A stretch of DNA of 21,146 bases from UBA3700 sp002372775 (GTDB lineage: Bacteria; Bacillota; Clostridia; Christensenellales; UBA3700). Where the stretch lies: the NCBI GenBank assembly GCA_946615965.1, contig CAMOIC010000025.1, positions 1 through 21,146 of the forward strand, in the 5' to 3' direction. The translations under genes were made by a program, and so were the position numbers. Positions 15,085 to 21,146 of the stretch are shown here, in pieces (position 1 is the first letter of the stretch; every line of letters begins with the position of its first letter). The notes under the pieces are model-generated. The model made no database searches, was not told the DNA's origin, and saw nothing but the letters and a program-made list of their open reading frames with translations.

Positions 15085-16359
15085 TTAGTCCTCAAATCTT
15101 ATAGTTGCGCTCTTAGCGTGTCCTGTTAATCCTTCCTTTGTTGCAAAGTATGCAATGTCTTCATAAACCTTAGATAAAGCATCCTTTGTATAATATGTAA
15201 ATTGAGTCTTCTTTATGAAATCATCAACAGATAATGGTGATGAATACTTTGCACTACCAAGTGTTGGTAAAGTGTGGTTAGGTCCAGCAAAATAATCACC
15301 TAGTGCTTCTGGACAATTCTTACCCATAAAGATAGAACCAGCATGCTTTACTTTATCTAGATAATCAAATGGATTCTCAACACATAATTCTAAGTGCTCT
15401 GGAGCAATCTCATTTGCTATATCAATAACAACATCAAGGCTATCTGCAACAATGATCTTACCGTTATTATCAATTGATGCTGATGCTATATCACATCTAA
15501 TTAATTTCTTTACTTGTTCATCAATTTCTAATTGAACCTTCTTAGCAAGTTCCATAGAGTTTGTTACAAGTACTGCTGATGCTAATTTATCGTGTTCTGC
15601 TTGAGATAATAAATCTGCTGCTACATATTTTGCATTAGCGCTTTCATCAGCTACTACTAAGATTTCACTTGGTCCTGCAATCATATCAATAGATACTCTA
15701 CCGAATACTTGCTTCTTAGCTTCTGCTACAAACGCATTACCAGGTCCTACAATCTTATCTACTTTAGAAATTGTTTCTGTTCCATAAGCAAGAGCTGCAA
15801 TTGCTTGTGCACCGCCTACTTTATAAATCTTATCTACACCGGCTACTGATGCTGCAGCAAGAATTGCTGGATTAATCTTTCCTTCTTTATTTGGAGGAGT
15901 AACAATAGCAACTTCCTTTACGCCTGCAATCTTTGCTGGAATTGAATCCATTAATACAGTTGATGGATATGCAGCTGTACCACCTGGTACATATAAGCCT
16001 GCTCTATCTACTGGAGTAATCTTTTGGCCAATAACAATCCCATCTTCCTTTTCGATTTTAAAACCTTGTCTTACTTGCTTTTCATGGAACTCTCTAATAT
16101 TCTTTGCAGCTTTCTTTAGAATTTCAATAAACTCAGGTTCAACCTTAGCTAAACCTTCTTCCATTTCTTCTTTTGTTACTTCTAAAGAAGAAAGCTTTAC
16201 TTTATCAAACTTCTCTTCATATTCAAGTAATGCCTTATCGCCATTTTCTTGAACATTCTTAATGATATCAGCTACTATATCTCCAACTTGAGATAAGGCT
16301 TCACATCTTGCGAATATTTGTGAATTATCAACTTCTCCGTATTTTAAAATCTTAATCAT
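15085..16359 (-). CDS. hisD: Histidinol dehydrogenase HisD
   Basis: A 424-residue zinc enzyme that oxidises histidinol to histidine in two NAD-dependent steps (steps 9 and 10). Visible features are VPGGTAAYPSTVLM (about 124-137), VGPGNAFVAEAK, the zinc-binding LLSQAEHDKLASA and the C-terminal AGPNHTLPTLGSAKYSSPL, which contains a catalytic histidine. Length is typical. The start overlaps the end of hisG by 8 bp and has a GAGG site. All main motifs are intact, so the enzyme should be active. Confidence 0.97.
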   Translation of the reverse strand: MIKILKYGEVDNSQIFARCEALSQVGDIVADIIKNVQENGDKALLEYEEKFDKVKLSSLEVTKEEMEEGLAKVEPEFIEILKKAAKNIREFHEKQVRQGFKIEKEDGIVIGQKITPVDRAGLYVPGGTAAYPSTVLMDSIPAKIAGVKEVAIVTPPNKEGKINPAILAAASVAGVDKIYKVGGAQAIAALAYGTETISKVDKIVGPGNAFVAEAKKQVFGRVSIDMIAGPSEILVVADESANAKYVAADLLSQAEHDKLASAVLVTNSMELAKKVQLEIDEQVKKLIRCDIASASIDNNGKIIVADSLDVVIDIANEIAPEHLELCVENPFDYLDKVKHAGSIFMGKNCPEALGDYFAGPNHTLPTLGSAKYSSPLSVDDFIKKTQFTYYTKDALSKVYEDIAYFATKEGLTGHAKSATIRFED

Positions 16360-16984
16360 TTTTGGCCTCTATTTGAGCTTCCATTGAGCTCACAATCTTT
16401 TCTATTTGTTCACACTTAAACTTAAAACTTGTCTTGTTAGCAATTAATCTTGCTGAGATTGGTAATATTTCTGTTTTAACTTCAAGTCCATTTTCTTTTA
16501 ATGTTGTTCCTGTTTCAACGATATCTACAATAACATCAGATAAATCTAAAATAGGAGCAATTTCAATTGAACCATTTAGATGAATCATATCTATATCTCT
16601 ACCAATGCTTGAATAATATGTCTTTGCAATATTAGAGAATTTAGTAGCTACTCTTAATGTTTCTTCAGGATTATCTCTAAATTCCTTTTTAGCAGCAACA
16701 CACATTCTGCACTTTCCTAGATTTAAATCTAAAAGTTCATATACTTCTGGTTCATATTCTAAAAGAATATCTTTTCCAGCAACACCAATATCTGCAGCTC
16801 CTCTTTCAACATAGATAGCAACATCTGATGGCTTAACCCAGAAATATCTAACTCCTGCTTCTTCGTTTTCAAATATTAATTTTCTGTTATTTTCTTTAAT
16901 TGATGGACATGGGAAACCTGCTTTTTCAAACATGTCATATACTTTTTCTCCAAGTCTTCCCTTTGGTAATGCAATATTTAACAT
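16352..16984 (-). CDS. hisG: ATP phosphoribosyltransferase catalytic subunit, short form HisG
   Basis: A 210-residue HisG of the short type, catalysing the first committed step (ATP plus PRPP to phosphoribosyl-ATP). The N-terminal LNIALPKGRLGEKV and the PRPP-binding DLSDVIVDIVETGTTLKENGL are visible. It lacks the C-terminal regulatory domain of long HisG and so needs HisZ, encoded directly upstream. The start shares a base with the hisZ stop and has a GGAGGT site. Feedback inhibition by histidine is expected through the HisG-HisZ complex. Confidence 0.96.
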   Translation of the reverse strand: MLNIALPKGRLGEKVYDMFEKAGFPCPSIKENNRKLIFENEEAGVRYFWVKPSDVAIYVERGAADIGVAGKDILLEYEPEVYELLDLNLGKCRMCVAAKKEFRDNPEETLRVATKFSNIAKTYYSSIGRDIDMIHLNGSIEIAPILDLSDVIVDIVETGTTLKENGLEVKTEILPISARLIANKTSFKFKCEQIEKIVSSMEAQIEAKND

Positions 16985-18084
16985 TATTTATTACCTCCAA
17001 ACTTTACTACTTCCCTATATGTGTATTTGTTTGTCAATACTTTTTCTGCCTTAACAACCTTACCTTCGTCAGCTATAGATAAAACTAATTTACCAACTTC
17101 AAGAATGTCATCACCATCTTTGTATAGAACTACAACATCTACATCATATTCTCTTTGACAAGCATTTAATCTTTCTAATAAATCAAGATATACAGCAAAT
17201 CCTACAGCTCTTGATTTTCTCTTCATTTTATCCATTAATTTATCGTATTGACCACCAGATAAAACGCTATCTGGAACTCCTTCGATAAATCCTTTAAATA
17301 CTATTCCGTTATAGTAACCCATAGCATTAACTACAGAGAAATCAACTCTTAGGATATTACCAATAGGTGTCTTAGAAACAGCATTAATAACATTTTCAAA
17401 TGTAGCAAATGCCTTCTTTGCAGATTCAGTTTTTAAAGATGCCTTTATAACTGGTAATACTTTGCTTGGTTCACCATATGTTGAAATGAATAATTTTAAT
17501 TCATCAATAATATCTTGAGATACACCACTATCTTTACATATCTTTGTTAGTTCATATGAGTTCTTTTCAGAGATACATTGAATTAAGCTCTTTCTAATAG
17601 ATTGATCATCAATTTTATCTAATATTTCAGTAATTAAATCTAAACATGAAACATCTAGAACTACTCTATCTGATAACTTAGTTAAGCTCTTTGCAGCCAA
17701 ATATAGAACTTCGCAAAGTGTATAGTCATCAACATCGCCGATACTCTCTAAGCCTACTTGCATAATCTCTTTAAATGCATCAGTTCTTTTAGATACTCTA
17801 TATACGTTTTCATTATAGAAAACCTTTTGAACAAAGCCTGGAATATCTTGTGTGTTCTTAATAATAGATAAAGTAACGTCTGGCTTTAGGGCCATTAATT
17901 TACCATTTGTATCTGTAAATGTAATAACTCTATCTGATGTTAAGAAAGATTTATTTCTTACATATGTATCGTATTCTTCGAACTTATTCATCTTAAATTG
18001 CGAATAGCCATACTTGGTGTATAGCTCTCTAAGTTCAAATATTATCTTTTCATCACTCTTTAAAACGTCATTATTGATATTCAT
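16984..18084 (-). CDS. hisZ: ATP phosphoribosyltransferase regulatory subunit HisZ
   Basis: A 366-residue paralogue of class II histidyl-tRNA synthetase that lacks tRNA charging and activates short-form HisG. The synthetase-like core is recognisable: VMALKPDVTLSI-like LMALKPDVTLSII, the MQVGLESIG motif and SGGQYDKLMDKM followed by RAVGFAVYLD. It is shorter than HisS and has no anticodon-binding domain. An ATG seven codons upstream (18105) lies inside yerC without a ribosome site. The start at 18084 has a GAAGGA site about 8 bp away and lies one base after the yerC stop. The short HisG downstream confirms the assignment against HisS. Confidence 0.92.
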   Translation of the reverse strand: MNINNDVLKSDEKIIFELRELYTKYGYSQFKMNKFEEYDTYVRNKSFLTSDRVITFTDTNGKLMALKPDVTLSIIKNTQDIPGFVQKVFYNENVYRVSKRTDAFKEIMQVGLESIGDVDDYTLCEVLYLAAKSLTKLSDRVVLDVSCLDLITEILDKIDDQSIRKSLIQCISEKNSYELTKICKDSGVSQDIIDELKLFISTYGEPSKVLPVIKASLKTESAKKAFATFENVINAVSKTPIGNILRVDFSVVNAMGYYNGIVFKGFIEGVPDSVLSGGQYDKLMDKMKRKSRAVGFAVYLDLLERLNACQREYDVDVVVLYKDGDDILEVGKLVLSIADEGKVVKAEKVLTNKYTYREVVKFGGNK

Positions 18085-18085
18085 A

Positions 18086-18379
18086 CTATTTATCCTTCTT
18101 CTCATTTAGCTTGCTTATTGCCATTTTGTATCCTTCTGAATAATTTAAGCATTTAGATACCCTACTAATTGTGGCACTAGATATACCTATCTTTTCTGAT
18201 ACCTCTTGATAATGTTCCCCTTGATTAAGCATAATGGCAGCATCAAAACGTTGAGCCATATCCTTTACTTCCTTGACTGTACAAAGATCCTCAAAAAAGC
18301 TATAACATTCATCTAGGTTGTCAAGCTTCATGATTACCTCAAAAAGTCTATCGATTGAATCTGATTTAATACTTATCAT
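18086..18379 (-). CDS. yerC: TrpR-family regulator YerC/HisR
   Basis: A 97-residue protein of the TrpR/YerC/YecD family. The characteristic order is LDECYSFFEDLCTVKEVKDMAQRFDAAIML (split as FFEDLCT and MAQR), then a helix-turn-helix EVSEKIGISSATISRVSKCL, then NYSEGYKMAI. Family members act as dimers that bind an amino-acid corepressor and a palindromic operator. Relatives in Bacillota have been proposed as histidine-responsive regulators (HisR) from comparative genomics; I recall this but cannot verify it here. Being first in the his operon, with an 18-bp dyad over its promoter and the same dyad in front of a transporter gene, supports that role. A GAGG site precedes the start. Corepressor identity is inferred. 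Confidence 0.9.
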   Translation of the reverse strand: MISIKSDSIDRLFEVIMKLDNLDECYSFFEDLCTVKEVKDMAQRFDAAIMLNQGEHYQEVSEKIGISSATISRVSKCLNYSEGYKMAISKLNEKKDK

Positions 18380-18407
18380 ATAAACATCTCCTCTTTAGTT
18401 CTTTATC

Positions 18408-18436
18408 AATTTATCACTTTATCGTAGTAAAGTCAA
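18408..18436 (-). promoter_or_regulatory. Promoter of the yerC-his operon
   Basis: On the minus strand TTGACT (18436-18431), 17 bp and TAAATT (18413-18408) lie 28 bp upstream of the yerC start. The implied leader is only about 20 bases, which leaves no room for a T-box or attenuator. Regulation should therefore act at initiation through the overlapping dyad. Confidence 0.6.
18416..18433. promoter_or_regulatory. Dyad operator, candidate YerC/HisR site 2
   Basis: The inverted repeat ACTTTA-TCGTAG-TAAAGT overlaps the -35 box and fills the spacer of the yerC-his promoter. Compared in the opposite orientation with the dyad at 849-866, 15 of 18 positions agree and the arms keep their symmetry. Autoregulation by YerC is inferred from position. 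Confidence 0.65.
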
Positions 18437-18679
18437 ATAAAAATACGCACGATTATAAAATATTTATAATTCAGCAAGAAATGGGCTATCTATAACCTAG
18501 ATTTTACACAAAAACCCGCATTTATTGTTTAATTAAGTTTTTCTTTAAGTAAAATTTAGTTTTCTTTAGGATAATTTGAGTGTACAGAGGAGATAGTATC
18601 AAATCTTCATAAAAATGTTTTCATATAAAACCCGATCGGATCTAACCCGTCCGATAAAAACCCTAAAAAACTCCGAATG
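18437..18679. other. Intergenic region without a recognisable gene
   Basis: Between the yerC promoter and the transporter terminator I find no open frame longer than a few codons. It holds a perfect AT-rich inverted repeat at 18452-18470 (8-bp arms, 3-base centre), placed upstream of the -35 box of yerC. It also holds a small GC-rich patch with a stem ATCGGA / TCCGAT at 18635-18655 next to a CCGATCGG palindrome (18632-18639). The rest is AT-rich. No known riboswitch could be assigned. Confidence 0.5.
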
Positions 18680-18711
18680 AAAATAGCTAGCATCCCAGTG
18701 CTAGCTATTTT
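18680..18711 (-). terminator. Strong terminator of the ZIP transporter gene
   Basis: A perfect 13-bp stem with arms at 18680-18692 and 18699-18711 (AAAATAGCTAGCA and its complement) has a 6-base loop. It lies 22 bp after the transporter stop codon on the minus strand, and the arm itself ends in TTTT. Confidence 0.88.
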
Positions 18712-18733
18712 CCATTTATATCGATAATTATTA

Positions 18734-19543
18734 TTAACCTAAAGCGATATCTAAAGACATCATTAAAATGAATCCAATAATAAATGACCAAACGCCATGA
18801 TGTCTATTACTATCCCCTTTCATCTCTGGTATCATTTCTTCTGCTATTACGAATAACATACAACCAGCAGCAAATGCTAATGCCCATGGCATAATGATTT
18901 CAATTTGCATTGCTAAAAATAATCCAAGAACAGCAGCTATTGGTTCAACAGCACCTGAGCCTAGACCAAACCAAAATGATTTCCAAGTACTGTTTGTTTC
19001 ACCTCTTATAGACAAAGCTACTACAGCACCTTCTGGAATGTTTTGAATACCAATACCAACAGCAAGCATTAAAGCTCCAGATAATATAGTTCCTTCTGAT
19101 GCACCTTGTTGACCAGCAAGTAATCCAAAATATGCAATACCTACAGATAATCCTTCTGGAATATTATGAATTGTTACAGCTAAGAACATCTTTCCTCTTT
19201 TTCCTAAAAGATTTGTCTTAAATCCTTCTTCAGTAGCATTATCTCCATCATTGTGAATATGAGGAACTACTTTATCTATTACCCAAATAAAGCCAGAACC
19301 TACAGCTATTGATATAGCAATAATTAGCCAAGTTGGCATATAATCAACAGATGCGTCTAATGCTGGTAATACTAGTGAGAATATAGCAGCAGATAACATA
19401 ATACCTGATGCAAATCCTAAGAATATTTGATTAACTTTTTCTGATATTGTCTTACCCTTGTAGAAAAATACAAAAGATGCACCAATTCCAGTGCAAACAA
19501 ATATAAGTCCAATACCAATAATCGCGCTAAGCGTTGGGCTCAT
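18734..19543 (-). CDS. ZIP family divalent metal transporter (ZupT/GufA-like)
   Basis: A 269-residue integral membrane protein with about eight hydrophobic segments. The family's metal-site motifs are present: H126-N-I-P-E130-G in one transmembrane helix and Q167-N-I-P-E171-G in the next, followed by E200 in the helix AVEPIAAVLG. A His-containing loop (PHIHNDGD, about 94-101) faces the cytoplasm in relatives and may sense or hold metal. ZIP proteins move zinc, iron or manganese into the cytoplasm; the substrate here cannot be told. The start has a GGAGG site. The gene follows the histidine kinase gene on the same strand after 68 bp, with a candidate promoter between them, and ends at a strong terminator. 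Confidence 0.92.
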   Translation of the reverse strand: MSPTLSAIIGIGLIFVCTGIGASFVFFYKGKTISEKVNQIFLGFASGIMLSAAIFSLVLPALDASVDYMPTWLIIAISIAVGSGFIWVIDKVVPHIHNDGDNATEEGFKTNLLGKRGKMFLAVTIHNIPEGLSVGIAYFGLLAGQQGASEGTILSGALMLAVGIGIQNIPEGAVVALSIRGETNSTWKSFWFGLGSGAVEPIAAVLGLFLAMQIEIIMPWALAFAAGCMLFVIAEEMIPEMKGDSNRHHGVWSFIIGFILMMSLDIALG

Positions 19544-19581
19544 TTTATGCCTCCAATATAAACCATTTCTTTACGACAAAG

Positions 19582-19610
19582 ATACTAACACTATATAGTT
19601 AATATCTCAA
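19582..19610 (-). promoter_or_regulatory. Candidate promoter of the ZIP transporter gene
   Basis: On the minus strand TTGAGA (19610-19605), 17 bp and TAGTAT (19587-19582) lie just after the kinase stop codon. A perfect 10-bp palindrome ACTATATAGT (19590-19599) sits in the spacer and could be a metal-regulator site, though this is only a suggestion. Confidence 0.4.
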
Positions 19611-19611
19611 C

Positions 19612-21146
19612 TTATTTTTCCAATATTTGCTTTAATGTTTGCATTAACAACTTAACATTTATAGGTTTTGCAACGTGTCCATTCATTCCTGCATTCAATG
19701 CATTCTTCTTATCTTCATCAAATGCATTAGCAGTCATAGCAATTATAGGAATCTCCCTCTTTTGTGAGTTCATTCTTCTAATTGTTTTTGTTGCTTCATA
19801 TCCATCCATGTTAGGCATTTGAATATCCATTAATACAACATCAAAATACCCTACTTCATTTCCTCTTATCTTCTTTATTACATCAAGACCATCTTGTGCT
19901 CTTTCTACAACAAAGCCTTCTTCCTCAAGTACCTCTGTAGCAATTTCTGCATTTAAATCATTATCTTCTGCAAGTAGTATTCTCTTCCCCTTAAAGAAGT
20001 CTGCACCAAGTGCTTCTTGCTTTTCTTTTTCTATTGAAGCAACAACAGAACTTGGCACCAATTTAAATGTTAGAATAACACTAAAACTTGTTCCTTTACC
20101 AAGTTCACTTTGAACTACTACGCTGCCGCCCATTAAGTCTATAATCTTCTTTGTTATAGGCATTCCAAGTCCAGTACCAACAATCTTACTTTCAGTTGTT
20201 GTTTTCTCTCTTGTAAACTCTTCAAATACGTGAGGTAAGAATTCTTTAGACATACCCATACCAGTATCTGATATAACAAATCTAAATGTTGCATAGTTTG
20301 TAGAATTAGAATTAATCTCATCTACTGCTAAATGAATAGATCCACCATCTTGTGTGTACTTAACAGCATTACTTAAGATGTTTAAGAAAACTTCTCTTAA
20401 TTTTGTTTTATCTGTATAGATATTGTTATGCTCATAATTAATTGACTTAGTGAAATATAGACTCTTCTTTTTCATTTCACCGACAAATATAGAATCTAAT
20501 GTATCTATCAGTTCTTTAATAGACCAAACTTCTTGAGATAGTGTTGCTTTACCACTTTCAATTCTTGCCATTTCAAGAACGTTATTAATTAAAGACAATA
20601 AATAATCGCTTGATGTTTGAATCTTCTCAATATAATCTTCTGATTTTTCTTTATCATCTAAATGTTTTTCAAGCAGATTAGTAAAACCAATAATTGCATT
20701 CATTGGAGTTCTAATATCATGAGACATATTAAACAAGAACTTTGTCTTAGAAGAGTTTGCTAAATCCGCTTGAGATTTTGCAAATGCAAGTTCTTCTTGT
20801 CTTTTTGCTTGCTCTCTTGTAACGATAAAAACGTGAATAATACAGCAACCAAGTAAATCGCCTATTGAACAGTATGGTGCTGTTGGGAAAATATACTGAA
20901 GTATAGTACAAACAGCCATTATAGATAAGAAGCTAACCAAAGCTAAATAATCTTTCTTAACTTCCTTGTTTTTCTCTCTTATAGCAAATACGTCTACGAT
21001 GATCGCTATCATTAAATACAAAATAAAACTAAATACAAATGCTAAAATTCTATATTTACCTGGAATAAATTCTCCATTATCTGTTACATCAAAAATAAAT
21101 GGATATATTTGGTTTACAACCAAAACTAATAACTGTGCAACTATAG
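19612..21146 (-). CDS. Hybrid sensor histidine kinase with receiver domain (5' end off window)
   Basis: Counted from a TTG at 21123, 503 residues are visible, but the frame stays open through hydrophobic residues (IVAQLLVLV) to the window edge. The true start therefore lies outside. At least three more membrane segments follow (about 25-47, 59-79 and 84-102). A helical linker leads to the HisKA domain with phosphate-accepting H135 in NMSHDIRTPMN. The ATPase domain shows the N box NILSNAVKYT, G1 DTGMGM and G2 GTGLGMPITKKI. A C-terminal receiver domain (about 378-503) has an acidic pair in AEDND, phospho-acceptor D433 in LMDIQMP and the KP lysine in AKPIN. No partner regulator with DNA-binding domain is in view. 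The signal is unknown, and the ligand-sensing part is probably beyond the edge. Confidence 0.92.
   Translation of the reverse strand, partial: IVAQLLVLVVNQIYPFIFDVTDNGEFIPGKYRILAFVFSFILYLMIAIIVDVFAIREKNKEVKKDYLALVSFLSIMAVCTILQYIFPTAPYCSIGDLLGCCIIHVFIVTREQAKRQEELAFAKSQADLANSSKTKFLFNMSHDIRTPMNAIIGFTNLLEKHLDDKEKSEDYIEKIQTSSDYLLSLINNVLEMARIESGKATLSQEVWSIKELIDTLDSIFVGEMKKKSLYFTKSINYEHNNIYTDKTKLREVFLNILSNAVKYTQDGGSIHLAVDEINSNSTNYATFRFVISDTGMGMSKEFLPHVFEEFTREKTTTESKIVGTGLGMPITKKIIDLMGGSVVVQSELGKGTSFSVILTFKLVPSSVVASIEKEKQEALGADFFKGKRILLAEDNDLNAEIATEVLEEEGFVVERAQDGLDVIKKIRGNEVGYFDVVLMDIQMPNMDGYEATKTIRRMNSQKREIPIIAMTANAFDEDKKNALNAGMNGHVAKPINVKLLMQTLKQILEK

Noticed and set aside
17001..17010. Third copy of the YerC operator half-site (ACTTTACTAC) within hisZ
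   Set aside because: Only one arm is present, the other half does not pair, and it lies in coding sequence for conserved C-terminal residues. Chance match is more likely.
18380..18407. Histidine T-box or attenuator leader for the his operon
   Set aside because: The promoter position leaves a leader of only about 20 bases with no hairpins or His codons, so an RNA-based control is not supported.
18635..18670. Possible preQ1-I-like riboswitch on the plus strand (stem, loop, A-rich tail)
   Set aside because: The loop has no segment that pairs with the tail to form the required pseudoknot, and no plus-strand gene follows. The resemblance is superficial.

Overview
This is a 21.1 kb chromosomal stretch from a low-GC (roughly 30%) Gram-positive bacterium. 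It is most likely an anaerobic gut or oral member of the Clostridia or a relative. The clues are strong GGAGG-type ribosome binding sites, a short HisG with a separate HisZ, a TrpR-family YerC/HisR regulator, a NifU-type IscU beside IscS and an IscR-like Rrf2 protein, and a BspA-type leucine-rich-repeat protein. The species cannot be named from sequence alone. Every gene except one lies on the minus strand, so the window reads right to left. I see no mobile element, CRISPR array, tRNA or rRNA.

Read in transcription order from the right, the window opens with a hybrid sensor histidine kinase whose N-terminus lies beyond the edge (19612-21146), followed by a ZIP-family metal transporter (18734-19543) with a strong terminator. 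A 354-bp gap without a gene precedes a compact ten-gene histidine unit: yerC/hisR, hisZ, hisG, hisD, hisC, hisB, hisH, hisA, hisF and hisIE (18379 down to 10657), ending at an AT-rich terminator. Most junctions overlap or are separated by a few bases. The unit encodes every histidine biosynthesis step except a recognisable histidinol-phosphatase.

Next come three single-gene units: a DUF362 protein, a WYL-domain regulator and an apparently cytoplasmic 20-repeat leucine-rich-repeat protein. After these is the iron-sulfur cluster operon iscR-like/iscS/iscU, whose promoter carries a tandem 14-bp repeat. The one plus-strand gene, a glycerophosphodiester phosphodiesterase (3961-4704), is transcribed divergently from the lepA-hemW pair. 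The left edge holds the 5' part of a gene for a solute-binding lipoprotein with an odd domain layout.

The most interesting observation links the two ends of the window. The promoter of yerC-his and the promoter of the solute-binding lipoprotein gene carry 18-bp dyads that agree at 15 of 18 positions, including a paired compensating change, and both overlap the region between -35 and -10. This suggests that the TrpR-family regulator controls both histidine synthesis and this transporter component, which would make the lipoprotein a candidate histidine (or related) uptake protein. The lipoprotein is itself unusual: it has an orphan C-terminal half of a binding domain in front of a second domain that starts normally.
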